Below are positions 44,601 to 54,040 of a stretch of DNA of 64,000 nt, in pieces. The notes under the pieces are model-generated. The model was not told where the DNA came from. It did not search any database and saw nothing but the letters and a program-made list of their open reading frames with translations. Location of the stretch: positions 11,471,501 through 11,535,500 of the forward strand of contig NC_085112.1 of NCBI RefSeq assembly GCF_030269925.1, given 5' to 3'. Origin of the DNA: Bombyx mori (Eukaryota > Arthropoda > Insecta > Lepidoptera > Bombycidae). A program made the translations under genes and the position numbers. Within the stretch, counting starts at the first letter, position 1, and every line of letters starts with the position of its first letter.

Positions 44601-45073
44601 TTCTGGTACCTTTTTTTGTGAGTACTAATATTCACTGGTAGATCGGTAATGTGCGTATGTACTACAAGGTTTGGAAATGCGTCCCTTATTTGCGTGAGGT
44701 GTTTTAAATATAATTCAGATCACTCCCTAAGGTTTGCTGAGATTTTATCAGATGGAGTGGTGTATGTAAAGCTCACCCTAAAATGTATAGTTTTTTTTTC
44801 TGTTTTTGAAATACCGTTTCCTTTTAAATATATTTTTACAGCACGATTTATAAGTGGCGAACCTTTAGATGTAGTCCTTTGCTGCTGCCAGTGAGCTCAC
44901 TCCAAGCGGCACTGGATCTTTGCTCGCAATGATCTACGTAGTCCATTTCGACCAGGTCTATCATAGAAACCAGCCATCTTCGATCGTCGTCACTTGAAGA
45001 CGTTCCTCGAAGAGTAGGACACGACGCAAGTAGTAAGAAGAAAACGGGGAGAGTGAACGTCCCCATTGTGAAC
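32149..45073 (-). CDS. Catalytically inactive, membrane-anchored ACE-like protein (peptidase M2 family), 11 coding exons
   Basis: I rebuilt this gene from splice sites and similarity to angiotensin-converting enzyme (ACE). Coding exons, in transcript order, are 45066-44863, 42664-42497, 40747-40660, 39245-39105, 36908-36732, 34015-33918, 33837-33549, 33469-33313, 33222-33046, 32964-32851 and 32692-32149. All have GT/AG borders and consistent phases, and they sum to 2157 nt (718 residues plus stop). The protein has a signal peptide (about 1-20), one M2 ectodomain and a C-terminal membrane segment followed by a basic tail. ACE landmarks include the NPLYTKLHKYV block, the short disulphide loop DCGTSTNC and the C-terminal block SWPEMISDVLG. 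The zinc site HEMGH is replaced by EAVMK (360-364), while the third-ligand glutamate persists in YEAIPG (E392). It should therefore not cleave peptides; a binding or adhesion role at the cell surface is inference. Drosophila Ance-3 and nematode ACN-1 are known inactive relatives. The exon structure needs transcript support, mainly at the weak first donor. Confidence 0.88.
33549..33837 (-). other. ACE-like gene, exon carrying the destroyed zinc motif
   Basis: This exon encodes residues 293-388 and aligns with the part of ACE that runs from the hinge helix to just past the zinc motif. Aligning ACE AHHEMGHIQY with AHEAVMKIKY here leaves the flanking Ala-His and the final Ile-x-Tyr in place. Both zinc histidines and the catalytic glutamate are replaced. 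Two cysteines (VDWC and AVTC) match the disulphide pair that precedes the active site in ACE. The reading frame is clean, which argues for a constrained pseudoenzyme rather than a pseudogene. Confidence 0.85.
34968..35370 (+). mobile_element. Bm1 SINE, intron of the ACE-like gene
   Basis: Head GTCCTCGTGGCCTAAAGG; B box damaged (GTGTTCCAATACCGC). It ends at CACCAGGTGGGCT, so the last 35 bp are missing. Confidence 0.85.
35839..36251 (+). mobile_element. MITE-like family 2, copy C, intron of the ACE-like gene
   Basis: Same ends as copy B. It contains an internal tandem duplication of about 47 bp (the GTGTACGACTTAACTTTGTA unit occurs twice), which makes it longer. Confidence 0.7.
36449..36616 (-). 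mobile_element. Bm1 SINE, partial, intron of the ACE-like gene
   Basis: CTGGAGCCCATAGACATCTA to GAGGTCCTACAATG; both ends missing. It lies 115 bp past the donor of the exon at 36908-36732. Confidence 0.75.
38690..38812 (+). mobile_element. CR1-like LINE 3' tail inside an ACE-like gene intron
   Basis: GTAGGCAGCGGCTTGGCTC, GGCATTGCTGACGTCCATG and CACTTACCATCAGGTGGGCC, ending in AATTAAAAAGAAA. It lies antisense to the gene. Confidence 0.65.
40232..40350 (+). mobile_element. RTE-like retroelement 3' end
   Basis: CTAGATCGATTTATCGCCCC, then CATACTAAATTTTATAAAAA, CCGTTTCCGAGATTCAGATT, a short TA run and CAAGAATTGCTCGTTTAAAG. This arrangement is common at the 3' ends of RTE-type elements in moths. 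It lies within an ACE-like gene intron. Confidence 0.4.
40776..41260 (+). mobile_element. Helitron-like element in an ACE-like gene intron
   Basis: A|TC at 40775-40777 (TCTATACTTCTATATTATTA) and GCGTGGGTCGCTAG|T at 41261. Its internal block (GGCTCCGAAACTACTGAACC, GATTTGAAAAATAA) is standard for moth Helitron-like elements. The 5' end is 28 bp upstream of the acceptor of the exon at 40747-40660. Confidence 0.75.
41550..41782 (-). mobile_element. Bm1 SINE, 5'-truncated, intron of the ACE-like gene
   Basis: TTTATCTATTGCTTAGTTGG to AGCCACCAGTAATA, with a short internal deletion after CCCACCTGG. Confidence 0.8.
42052..42270 (-). mobile_element. Bm1 SINE, 5'-truncated with internal deletion
   Basis: TTTATTGCTTAGATGGGTGG. 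GTGGTTAC runs straight into GCGCCACCCACC, so the middle 40 bp is gone. Confidence 0.8.
42684..43110 (+). mobile_element. Non-autonomous Helitron-like element, family A, in an ACE-like gene intron
   Basis: Insertion between A (42683) and T (43111). It begins TCTGTATATTATAATT, has the conserved GCAAAAACTTTGTATCCC block, and ends with the palindrome AGTCGAATTTCGACT and CTCTAG. Its 5' end is 19 bp upstream of the 3' splice site of the exon at 42664-42497. It lies antisense to the gene. Confidence 0.75.
43111..43526 (+). mobile_element. Non-autonomous Helitron-like element, family A, second tandem copy
   Basis: Immediately follows the copy at 42684-43110. It starts TTATTATTAATACGTAAAGC; its expected TC start would overlap the CTAG end of the previous copy (TCTAG at 43106-43110). 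It ends with the AGTCGAATTTCGACT hairpin and CATCACTAG before T. Confidence 0.7.
43620..44280 (+). mobile_element. Family 3 repeat with GGAGTTTACT inverted ends
   Basis: GGAGTTTACT at the left and AGTAAACTCC at the right (44270-44279) form an inverted pair. Inside are two copies of a 22-bp word starting CATGTCACACGAAATGCG (43698, 43733), a self-complementary GAAGTGAAACTTC, two copies of a 57-bp unit, and the near-palindrome GTGTACACTAGTACACG. The inner 300 bp is repeated in reverse at 19796-20112. Confidence 0.5.
44307..44480 (-). mobile_element. Bm1 SINE, partial
   Basis: TTTATTGTTTAGATGGGTGG to ACCGAAACGCATTACTT. A second scrap (CAGGAATAAACAGGGTTC) continues at about 44588. Confidence 0.7.
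44863..45073 (-). other. ACE-like gene, first coding exon: signal peptide
   Basis: The ATG is at 45066-45064. Seven noncoding bases precede it, then a splice acceptor (TTTCAG, AG at 45075-45074), so at least one noncoding 5' exon lies upstream. The first 20 or so residues are a typical signal peptide with a hydrophobic core (PVFFLLLAS). The segment DYVDHCEQRSSAAWSELTG matches the start of the ACE fold (helix 1 in ACE). The donor, AAG followed by GTTCGC, is weak. It is preferred because it joins in phase 0 to the next exon and keeps the ACE alignment continuous. Confidence 0.75.
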
Positions 45074-45154
45074 CTGAAATAAAGAAATCACGGTTAGCTA
45101 TATTGATTCTCATCATATTTGTGCCAATTGCAGAATGATATTTCCTTGACTTAT

Positions 45155-45697
45155 ATTTTTGTATTGCTTAGACGGGTCTACGAGCTCACGGCCCACCTGG
45201 TGTCAAGTGGTTACTAGAACCTATAGACATCTACAACGTAATGCCGCCACCCACCTTGAGACATGATTTCTAAGGTCTCAGTACAGTACAACGGCTTCTA
45301 GTGTCTAACAACAAGTTACTTTAGCTAGCTTGTATTTTGTATGAAGTAAGTAGTAAGTCAGTCAATAAACGACCGTCGACCAAAACATTTGTTTCTTTTA
45401 GATATCCCACACATCACAGGCTGCCTCACCCCTCAAATCCTAACGCATTACTGTTTCACGGCTGAAATAGGCAGGCTAGTGGTACCTTGCGGCCTCACAA
45501 GAGGTCCTACAATCTCATCCCATCCTAGTTTGATTTTTATTACACAATGTATTCCTTCACCATGAAAGTCAATCGTGAACATTTATTAAGTACGTCTGTC
45601 GTTAGAAAAATTGGTACCCGCCTGCGGGATTCGAACACCGTTGCATCGCTCGATACGAATGCACCGGGCGTCTTATCTTTTAGGCCACGACGACTTA
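45155..45697 (-). mobile_element. Bm1 SINE, full length but split by a 122-bp insert
   Basis: T-rich end near 45155, tRNA-like head in reverse ending GGCCACGACGACTT. It is interrupted at 45297-45418, with GGCT on both sides of the insert. It lies just upstream of the ACE-like gene's first coding exon. Confidence 0.8.
45297..45418. mobile_element. Small unclassified insertion in Bm1
   Basis: The Bm1 word ACGGCTGCC is split with a GGCT repeat at both sides (45293-45296, 45419-45422). The 122-bp insert starts TCTAGTGTCTAACAAC and ends CCCACACATCACA; no clear inverted ends. Confidence 0.5.
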
Positions 45698-47640
45698 ATG
45701 TATTATGTAAATCTCTTTCATAGGTTTACGGAGATCCGGATTTTAAGCGGCCTACATTCAACCTAAATATTATGTATTATTCATTAAAACTCACATTCTA
45801 GAAGTAATCATTGCAAAATTTATTTTAAATACATAAATAATCGTTTAACTTTATTTGTGTGTTTTCTTAAAATAAATTGCGACAGATACACAGATATAAC
45901 GAAATAAAAATCACTCCTTCCTAAAGCTTATCCATACAGCAAACATATTCGATATGAAAGCAAAAGGATCTAAGTGAGCTTTCCTTTGACAAAAAAATCT
46001 GAACGTTTTTACTTATAGAGCTGATGCCCTGACTTCTAAACAGCCTGAAGATATTGGTAAATGCTATTGATGTAATGATTTTTTGATGTGCCGAGACCTT
46101 ATCGGAAATATTACAGGAAAAGATTGCAAAGTCGCTTGAATTGGTAAATATAGATATAAGTATATAGGTGAAAAGAAAACGTCAGAGAGCAATCACCAAA
46201 AGCAAATAAGAAAGCAATTTCTTAGGCATGCTTTTTAGAATTCCTGCCTCCATAAATCGAATAGGTACACATATTCCATATTTTGTATAGTTTTGACCTA
46301 CTAAATTGTGTGTAAATTCAACTTATTCGTATATATAAGTATTACTGGTGGTAGGACCTCTTGTGACTTCTCGCGGGTAGGTACCACCACCCTGCCTATT
46401 TCTGCCGTGAAGCAGTACTGCCTTTCGGTTTGAAGGGTGGTGCAGCCGTTGTAACTATACTAAGACCTTAGAACTTACATCTCAAGGTGGGTGGCGCATT
46501 TACGTTGTAGATGTCCATGGGCTCCAGTAACCACTTTACACCAGGTGGGCTGTGAGTTCGTCCACCGACCTAAGCAATAAAAATAATAATATTTGTTTTA
46601 CTACAAAATCTATGAACATTTTCAAGTAAAAATTCAACTTTTTTTAACGACAAGTGGATGTCACGAGCATTACATTTCATTATTCAATATTCACCTTCTG
46701 AATCAAATTTTAAAGTTTCATCGATTCTTTAACATATTGCTTATCTTTTATAGTTCCATAGAACGAAAGAAGCACCAAGCACACGTGTTCCAATTTACCC
46801 TACGAATCTTTTGATCTTCCAGACTTTTTGCTTAGTATGAGCAAACAAGCTTACTATCTTAGTTCAAGACCTGCCAAGGTTGCAATAACATCATGTACCA
46901 ATCGTTTTATCCCTTGCACAACTAAACCAAATCCCAAAACAATTTCGCGTCAGAAATATGCCGAATTTACCTCATCTGATTCACTGTACGTCCGGTGAAG
47001 TTTTCCAATGGCAATCAATGAATTGAGTTGATTGATTGAGTTGATTGACATCATCGTTGATATCATCATGTTCAATTCGTTCGTGTTTCGTTCGACGTAA
47101 CGAAATACCGGTCTCATTATTCATAAGTAAAATCTAATTTCTATAAAACCTTCGAAAACACTCAAACACTCGACAAAGTAAACGACTTCCTTATATTACA
47201 AGATATTATTTTCAGTCTTCTCACGTTTCGCTTGTAATAATATTGCGAATATTTCACGATACCGCCGACAAAGCCTTACTCCGGTGAAAATTTGAATTCG
47301 AAACTCCTGGATTACCCCAAAGCCTAAATCTAAAAATTCCGTTTATATATTAATAAAGTCGTAACGAAGAATTGTCTGACTATTTTCTCTCAAGGATTGT
47401 TTGTAAAAGGATTAATTGAACACTAATCATACCAACACTTACTGGTACCTATTTCTACCATAGCGGGTAGATAATGGCACATGACAAGTATTACTAAAAA
47501 AAAAAAAACAAAAAAAAAGTAAAATGATTAATTGGTAAGAACAGTCATGAAGTTAAATGTGCAAAAGCAATAACATAATGCGTGCATTTTCAATGCAATA
47601 GTTCAAAAGGGTCATATTATAACCCGTTAAGGCTTAAGTA
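45698..47640. other. Intergenic DNA between two divergent genes
   Basis: Apart from the Bm1 at 46340 nothing is recognisable. The unseen noncoding first exon and promoter of the ACE-like gene should lie in or beyond this stretch. Confidence 0.4.
46340..46584 (+). mobile_element. Bm1 SINE, 5'-truncated
   Basis: ATTACTGGTGGTAGGACCTC to CCTAAGCAATAAAAATAATA. Confidence 0.8.
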
Positions 47641-47750
47641 GAAGGAAAGAGACCCCGCGGCCGATTACCTAGCCGTTGGTGTGATCAAGTAACCGCTCTA
47701 ACAGGGTTGCCAGTCGCAGCCGCCATTCGAGCAGCTGAGGACTGGACGAG

Positions 47751-47837
47751 ATGGAAACAGCTCACGAGACAGGTAATGGTCAAGTTTCAGGGACACCACC
47801 TTCAGCAATGAAGAAAGCGACGAAGAAGAAGAAGAAG
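47751..47837 (+). CDS. Probable first coding exon of an unidentified plus-strand gene
   Basis: A GC-rich island (about 47640-47840) in AT-rich surroundings contains an ATG at 47751 followed by 29 codons. The peptide is METAHETGNGQVSGTPPSAM followed by a lysine tract (KKATKKKKK). The exon ends at AAG|GTTTGT, a plausible donor. Without splicing the frame closes seven codons later. An upstream GC-rich leader, a short acidic/polar N-terminus and a basic patch before the donor all look like a genuine 5' exon. I do not recognise the protein and found no convincing second exon nearby, so the first intron is probably long. The ACE-like gene lies upstream on the opposite strand, so the two genes are head to head. 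Confidence 0.5.
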
Positions 47838-48808
47838 GTTTGTTTAGTGTTAAGCACTTAATACCTGATTTAATTAGTACTTGATCCGTAATATCCTATT
47901 CTTTCAATTGTGCTGTAAGAACCCCGGATATTAATGAAAGAAACGTAGAATAGAAACTTTTAAAGCATCCGCTTTTCATTCATACTCACTGAAAGGGTCA
48001 GGATGATAAAAAGAAAATTAAAGACCGGGCATTCATAAAGTGATTGTTGCTTTCTTCCCGTGGATTTCTTTTCAGCGTTTATATTAAAACTACATCAAGT
48101 GAAAGAGGAACGTTAAAGATTTTTATGCAAATTACGACCCGTCTGAATAATAGCCACGGATTTAGAAACGAGATCCCCAAAATTAATACATTTGTTTCTG
48201 TTGCATGGTTTGTGATTTCGACGGAAAGCCGATGGGGATATTTTGAGAAAATTTAAATAGATTGAAGATAATAGATGTATTGTTTGCTTTAACAAAATGT
48301 TTAGGACAGGATAATGGTATGGTTATTACTTACACTAAGACGTTGGAATTGTTCACTTATTTTTTTATTCATGCAGATGTTCATTGCCATATGAATGCCA
48401 ATATCTTGATACATGGGGTTGAAGTCATGATTTCATAGTATTTCAAATACTACTAGTGACTTTACGCTTTTACAGTCATTCAACAATGACAGTTTTCATT
48501 GCTAATTTTCCAATATCTATTCATCTCTTCTTATGACTTCAGTTACGAATTTCAAGTCAAGCTGTTTTAGGATTTTACTGTTACTGTATTAGCTTTGAAA
48601 AGGGCTGACAATAATTTTAGATTTTCGAAGTTAATTTCCGAAAGTGAAATTCAGTAGCGTTTTACTTTAGCCAGTTTTAAACAAACGCGTAACGAAGTAT
48701 CAAGTTTCTGACGAGTGTCATTATAAAGAGCTTTGAGATTCACTGAAAATGTTTTCTCACCTTTAGCGCTCTAATCTCAATTTTAAGAATTGGGGCTGAT
48801 TTGAATTA

Positions 48809-49249
48809 TTTTTTTCTTATTGCTTAGATGGGTGGACGAGCTCACAGCCCACCTGATGTTAAGTGGTTACTGGAGCCTATAGACATCCACAACGTAAATG
48901 CGCCACCCACCTTGAGATACAAGTTCTAAGGTCTCAAGTATAGTTACAACGGCTGCCCCACCCTTCAAACCGAAACGCATTACTGCTTCACGGCAGAAAT
49001 AGGCAGGGTGGTGGTACCCACCCGCGCGGACTCACAAGAGGTCCTACCACCAGTAATTACGCAAATTATAATTTTGCGGGTTTCATTTTTATTACACGAT
49101 GTTATTCCTTCACCGTGGAAGTCAATCGTGAACATTTGTTGAGTACGTATTTCATTAGAAAAATTGGTACCCGCCTGCGGGATTCGAGCACCGGTGCATC
49201 GCTTCAACACGAATGCACCGGACGTCTTATCCGTTAGGCCACGACGACT
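48809..49249 (-). mobile_element. Bm1 SINE, full length
   Basis: Well preserved from the T-rich end to the tRNA-like head (GGATTCGAGCACCGGTGC, CCGTTAGGCCACGACGACT). Confidence 0.9.
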
Positions 49250-49715
49250 ACAATAGGTATAAATCTTAATTAAATTTTTTTCATCAGTTTCATGAGTTTG
49301 ATTTTTACAACTGTACTTATTATATTTATTGATTTTTATAACTGTACTTATTATATTGCAAACAAAGCAAGTCGGATACTGAACTTCAAGGTTAAAGCAA
49401 CTGCTATGCCAACACTTAAATAAATACTACTGCTTACCATTAATTACTGTTAATTACATAAGTATGTATCAAATTACCCATTATGAGGGTAAAATGCAAA
49501 ATGACACCCTCCATTATATATTAAATGTTAAGTTAAATTTCTAAACAGACACGGGAGAGAAATTACGAAAGAGCCATTATATTCACTTTGCATTTCAAAA
49601 ACTTTATCTAGAAACTGCATTAAGTTTCACGTCCATGGCTTTGCGCTATGTTATTTCAACAAATTGCATCTTTCATTTCATTGTTTTTTAAAATCTTACA
49701 CAAAACATGTTTTTT

Positions 49716-49935
49716 TCCCCTACCTATGCTGATAGCTTTGAGAGGCTATTTCAGCTTCTCCTTGACGTGTAGGTGAGCTCACGGGGCTCTAATCTATCCG
49801 GGAGTGTTGCTAACACGAACCCTAGCAAGATCAGTGCATAGGTCATGACGGGGCGTAAGTTTTGTAGAGTATCACCTTAATTACAAACCTAAAACACTCA
49901 GGGACAATTTGCTTCGCTTGCAAATCATAACCGCG
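49716..49935 (-). mobile_element. BMC1 3' fragment with a large internal deletion
   Basis: Bases 49719-49838 match the element's 3' untranslated region. The sequence then jumps straight to an ORF2 segment (CATGACGGGGCGTAAG, TTTTGTAGAG, GACAATTTGCTTCGCTTGC) that lies about 470 bp further upstream in the element (10368-10450 in the long copy). Confidence 0.65.
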
Positions 49936-49987
49936 TTCATCGGGTTTGCCTATCTTTTACACGGTTTATCTTAGCGTACAGTGAAAA

Positions 49988-50028
49988 ATTAGAGAGAGAA
50001 AAAGAGAGAGAAAGAGAGAGAGAGAGAA
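49988..50028. repeat. (GA)n microsatellite
   Basis: GA units broken by short A runs, directly before the retroelement tail at 50024. Confidence 0.85.
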
Positions 50029-50150
50029 CATACTTTATTGCACACCAAAACACAATTAACATTAGAAAACAGTCAACAAGTAGATATGTTTGTACAATAG
50101 GCGGTCTTATCGAAAAAAACGATTTCTTCCAGACAACCGTTTAACTACTC
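50024..50150 (-). mobile_element. Lepidopteran LINE-type 3' tail
   Basis: Follows a GA-rich microsatellite: CATACTTTATTGCACACCAA, CAATAGGCGGTCTTATCG, a hairpin (CGAAAAAAACG) and CTTCCAGACAACC. The reverse complement begins GGTTGTCTGGAAGAAAT. Confidence 0.5.
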
Positions 50151-50601
50151 GAAATTCTGGACAGATAAAGATACAGCAGGCATGATGCGGCGTACTATTA
50201 TTAATACATTATTAAAGAAAATACATACATACAATAAATAGATATATACCGCTAAATATAATATGAAATTGCTATACGATTTATGTTACAAAAGCATTTA
50301 TTCAAAGAGTATTTATATTCCTTAGATATGTAAGTAACGGATTTTTTGTTTATTTGCATCAACACATGCTTCAAATAAGTTCGTCAATTAGCTTTTATCC
50401 CAACTGCTACCTTTCTCATTAGCAACTTTAACACATTGTTAAGAAACACTTGTGAAATCGTATGTACCCAGTCCCCAATCTGCGGTCTTTTTAATTAACA
50501 ACAACAGTATAGAATTATATATTACTATTTGGTGCTATGAGTGCGATATACATACTTAATTGTCTGGTGTTTCAGTATTTTTAATGGTATTCAAAGTTAA
50601 G

Positions 50602-51042
50602 TATCGTCGTGGCCTAAGAGATAAGACGTCCGGTGCATTCGTGTTGAGCGATGCACCTGTGTTCGAATCCGAGGCGGGTACCAATTTTTCTAATGAATTA
50701 CGTACTCAACAAATGTTAACGATTGACTTCCACGGTGAAGGAATAACATCGTGTAATAAAAGTGAAACCCGCAAAATTATAATTTGCGTAATTACTGGTG
50801 GCAGGACCTCTTGTGAGTCCGCGCGGGTAGGTACCACCGCCCTGCCTATTTTTGTCGTGAAGCAGTAATGCGTTTCGGTTTGAAGGTTGGGGTAGCCGTT
50901 GTAACTATACTGCTGAGATCTTAGAACTTATATCTCAAGGTGGTTGGCGCATTTACGTTGTAGATGTCCATGGGCTCCAGTAACCACTTAAGATCAGGTG
51001 GGCTGTGAGCTCGTCGACGCATCTAAGCAATAAAAAAAAAAG
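50602..51042 (+). mobile_element. Bm1 SINE, full length with target-site duplication
   Basis: Head CGTCGTGGCCTAAGAGATAA, tail CTAAGCAATAAAAAAAAA. AAGTATCGT occurs at both borders (50599 and 51040), fitting a target-site duplication and a fairly recent insertion. Confidence 0.9.
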
Positions 51043-51432
51043 TATCGTATTATCAAGCTTTATTATAAATTTGCTTAAAATCTTTAACGTAAGCCTCAAT
51101 TAATACAGTAATTACTTTTGAGATTCCTATCAAAATTAAACTTATATCATCGCATGCGGAAATGATCTCAGTTCAGTCAATTAAGAATGCTACTCGCGTT
51201 TGAATTCCAATTTCTTCGCACATAGTTCGAGCTCGGGATAAAAGTTTTTTGCAAAATTTTAAAATTATCCTGCGTCGTCCTTACGGTTTTTACAGTTAAT
51301 AGCTTGGAGCTTGGTGCTTACTTTGTAATAGCCACTCCTGCTTAGAATTTTCATAAGTATTTTTGCCAATAATCGTAAATACTAACATAATCACAGACAC
51401 TTAAAGATTTAGCATACTTTCATTACATTTTT

Positions 51433-51799
51433 GGAACGAAGTTCCTTATGGGACGATGCGGAGGGGTACCTTAACCGGGAAAAAATGTCCGTAACGTAAG
51501 TTTTTTATTAATAATGCACACAGAGTACGACTTAACTTTGTAATAGCGTACAAAAAATAACTTATTTTTGTATCATTCATTGACCACGATCTCAGAACGT
51601 TCGTTTGCGCAATACACTAACTCTTATGCAAACAACCGTGAATGAAGTGTACCACAATAAGTTCGCACGTTACCGAATGACCGTGGGTTGTTGCGAAACC
51701 TCCAGTTTTATTTTCTTTATGCCTCGAATAGAACTTGAAATTAATATTTTTATAATAAGGAACTTCGATCCTATCCGGTGACCCACGACACCACACATT
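51433..51799 (+). mobile_element. MITE-like family 2, copy D
   Basis: GGAACGAAGTTCCTTATGGG left end, ACTTCGATCC and GTGACCCACGACACC right end; 367 bp. Flanked by T-rich DNA on both sides, as in copy C. Confidence 0.7.
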
Positions 51800-52219
51800 T
51801 TTTTGTATTGCTTTTACATATTAAAAGTATCACTCAAGGTTTATTTTTTATTGAACTAAGTGAATGGAAATTAGTAAAATATTTTTTTATATTCCATATC
51901 CAGCGAGAAACATTTCAACAATATCGAATTTAGGTTAACTAAGATTAATTACTGATAGCAGCTCAGCTTACTCGAAAAATACAAAATAATCTTGTAAATA
52001 TTTAACTTGAAGATTCTAACCTTGAAACTGTGGAAAGAAACGAACTTTGATAGTCCTAGGATTATCTATAACGGCTCATAGAATGTCTTTAATGAATTAA
52101 AAGTGTCTCATGGTTTTACTCGCGTCTTTATAAACACTTCTAGCTAAATTCAAAGCGTGCGCAATTTTTTTAATCCAACCAAGGTCCCTATGGCTGCTCC
52201 TTGTAATAGAACTCCAAGC

Positions 52220-52282
52220 GTCTAATAATTGTGTTACTGGATCGGGTGGATCTGTAAGTACATGTTTAGGATATGTCATATA
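52220..52282 (-). mobile_element. Fragment of a BMC1-like ORF2 C-terminus
   Basis: The minus-strand peptide YPKHVLTDPPDPVTQLLD is close to RPKHVITDPPDPLTVLLG at the end of the intact ORF2. The surrounding 79-codon frame (52097-52336) has no other recognisable content. Confidence 0.45.
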
Positions 52283-52859
52283 TGTCGAAAGAGATAGATT
52301 CGGTCGAATGGATAACATCTTATACTTTGCTCGCACGAAGAGCCGGATTCTGGGGAAGCAGTGACGTCACCATCTAATGCACCTCGGCGATAATCAACTT
52401 GAATACTAATGACCGTCGGAGAGATACATAGTTAGTAACAATCTCAGCATTCACTAGTGTTATTAGCAGTCATCAGTAAATTTTGACATTTTCTAAAACA
52501 GCGTTGATATTTTACAATTGAATAAACAACTCTTGAATATCGAGTTTTTGTTTATTGAAGGTTATTTACCCAATTGCTATCTAATTTAACTTTAAATTTA
52601 CTTAACGATCTCTGTTTTTCATGTTTCGAGCAAATATTTTAAACTGAAATTTTGTTTATGATATTTTTGTATTGACTATTTGAATATTTAGAGAAAGTAC
52701 TTAAAATTAGAAACCCATTATGAAGATACTATTGATTTTTCACATTCAATTTTAAGATTATAAACTCTTGGTGGTGTTTTAAAGTAAACTCATAATATAG
52801 GTTATCAATAAAAAAGGAACAAAGAAACAAAATAAAAAGGATTTTATTTATTTATTATA

Positions 52860-53216
52860 TCTATACATATAAATAAAATTTGAGTTTCTATTTGTTATAT
52901 TGAAATAACCGTTTTTTACTACATGCATATGAATATATATACGGTACATACACCAAAATAAACTTTTTTTACAATTTTTGTCTGTCTGTCAGTCTGTTTG
53001 TTCCGGCTAATCTCTGGAACGGCTGGACCGATTTTGATGAGACTTTCACTAATAGATAGCTGATGATATAAGGAGTAACTTAGGCTAATTTTTTTAGACT
53101 AGCTTCGCCCCGCGGCATCTCCCGCAGTTATTGTCGTACCGCGCGCAACATGTCGGGATTCGCCTATCAATAATAAAATTTAATGTTTCCGAACCGAAGC
53201 GAGGGCGAGTCGCTAG
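52860..53216 (+). mobile_element. Helitron-like element
   Basis: A|TC at 52859-52861 (TCTATACATATAAATAAAAT), internal GGAACGGCTGGACCGATTTT block, end GCGAGGGCGAGTCGCTAG|T. A second diverged copy of its 3' terminus follows (53217-53268). Confidence 0.7.
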
Positions 53217-53268
53217 TGAATAATAAAATGTAGTGTTTCCGAAGCGAAGCGTGGGCGGGTTGCTAATC
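53217..53268 (+). repeat. Second, diverged Helitron 3' terminus in tandem
   Basis: AATAATAAAATGTAGTGTTT, CCGAAGCGAAGCGTGGGCGG, then GTTGCTAATC repeats the preceding 50 bp of the element end with several mismatches. Confidence 0.6.
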
Positions 53269-53796
53269 AACAATAATAACGTGGAATAAGGTTTAACTTA
53301 GTAATTAAAAAAAGTAAAACCAAAAAATTCAAACCTTTTCTACTACGACTACTACAACTATGACCACAAGAAGTAGTCTTGTACATTAACATTTAATTTT
53401 AATGTATATCTTATGGTTAATAATAATAACTCTATATGCTATGCGCTATACGCATCAACAGGAGCAAACCCTGATTACCCAAATCCGTCACACGAAATAT
53501 ATTTGTGTTCAGCCGCCATTTGTAATATTGGTGCGACAATTAAAAAATAAGAATCCCTATTCCTATTATTTCTTGTCTGTTTTTAATATGTGTTTATTTA
53601 AATTAACATTTTAATTATGTTAACAGAATATTTCGCTATTAAAATGTACAAGTTTTTTGTTATATATCCATCTATATCTCCCTTTTGGGAGAACGTGATT
53701 TATTTGTATATCATGTTTTATAGAATAAATATTTTTGAATATGAACAACAGTGCCTACATGCTTTCAGCATTAGATAAGAGAAGCTTTGATTTACC

Positions 53797-54040
53797 TTTT
53801 TTTATTGCTTAGATGGGTGGACGAGCTCACAGCCCACCTGGTGTTAAGTGGTTACTGGAGCCCATAGACATCTACGACGTAAATGCGCCACCCATCTTGA
53901 GATATAAGTTCTAAGGTCTCAAGTATAGTTACAACGGCTGCCCCACCCTTCAGACCGAAACGCATTACTGCTTCACGGCCGAAATAGACAGGGTGGTGGT
54001 ACCTACCCGCGCGTACTCACAAGAGGTCCTACCACCAGTA
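53797..54040 (-). mobile_element. Bm1 SINE, 5'-truncated
   Basis: TTTTTTTATTGCTTAGATGG to GAGGTCCTACCACCAGTA; little diverged. Confidence 0.85.
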
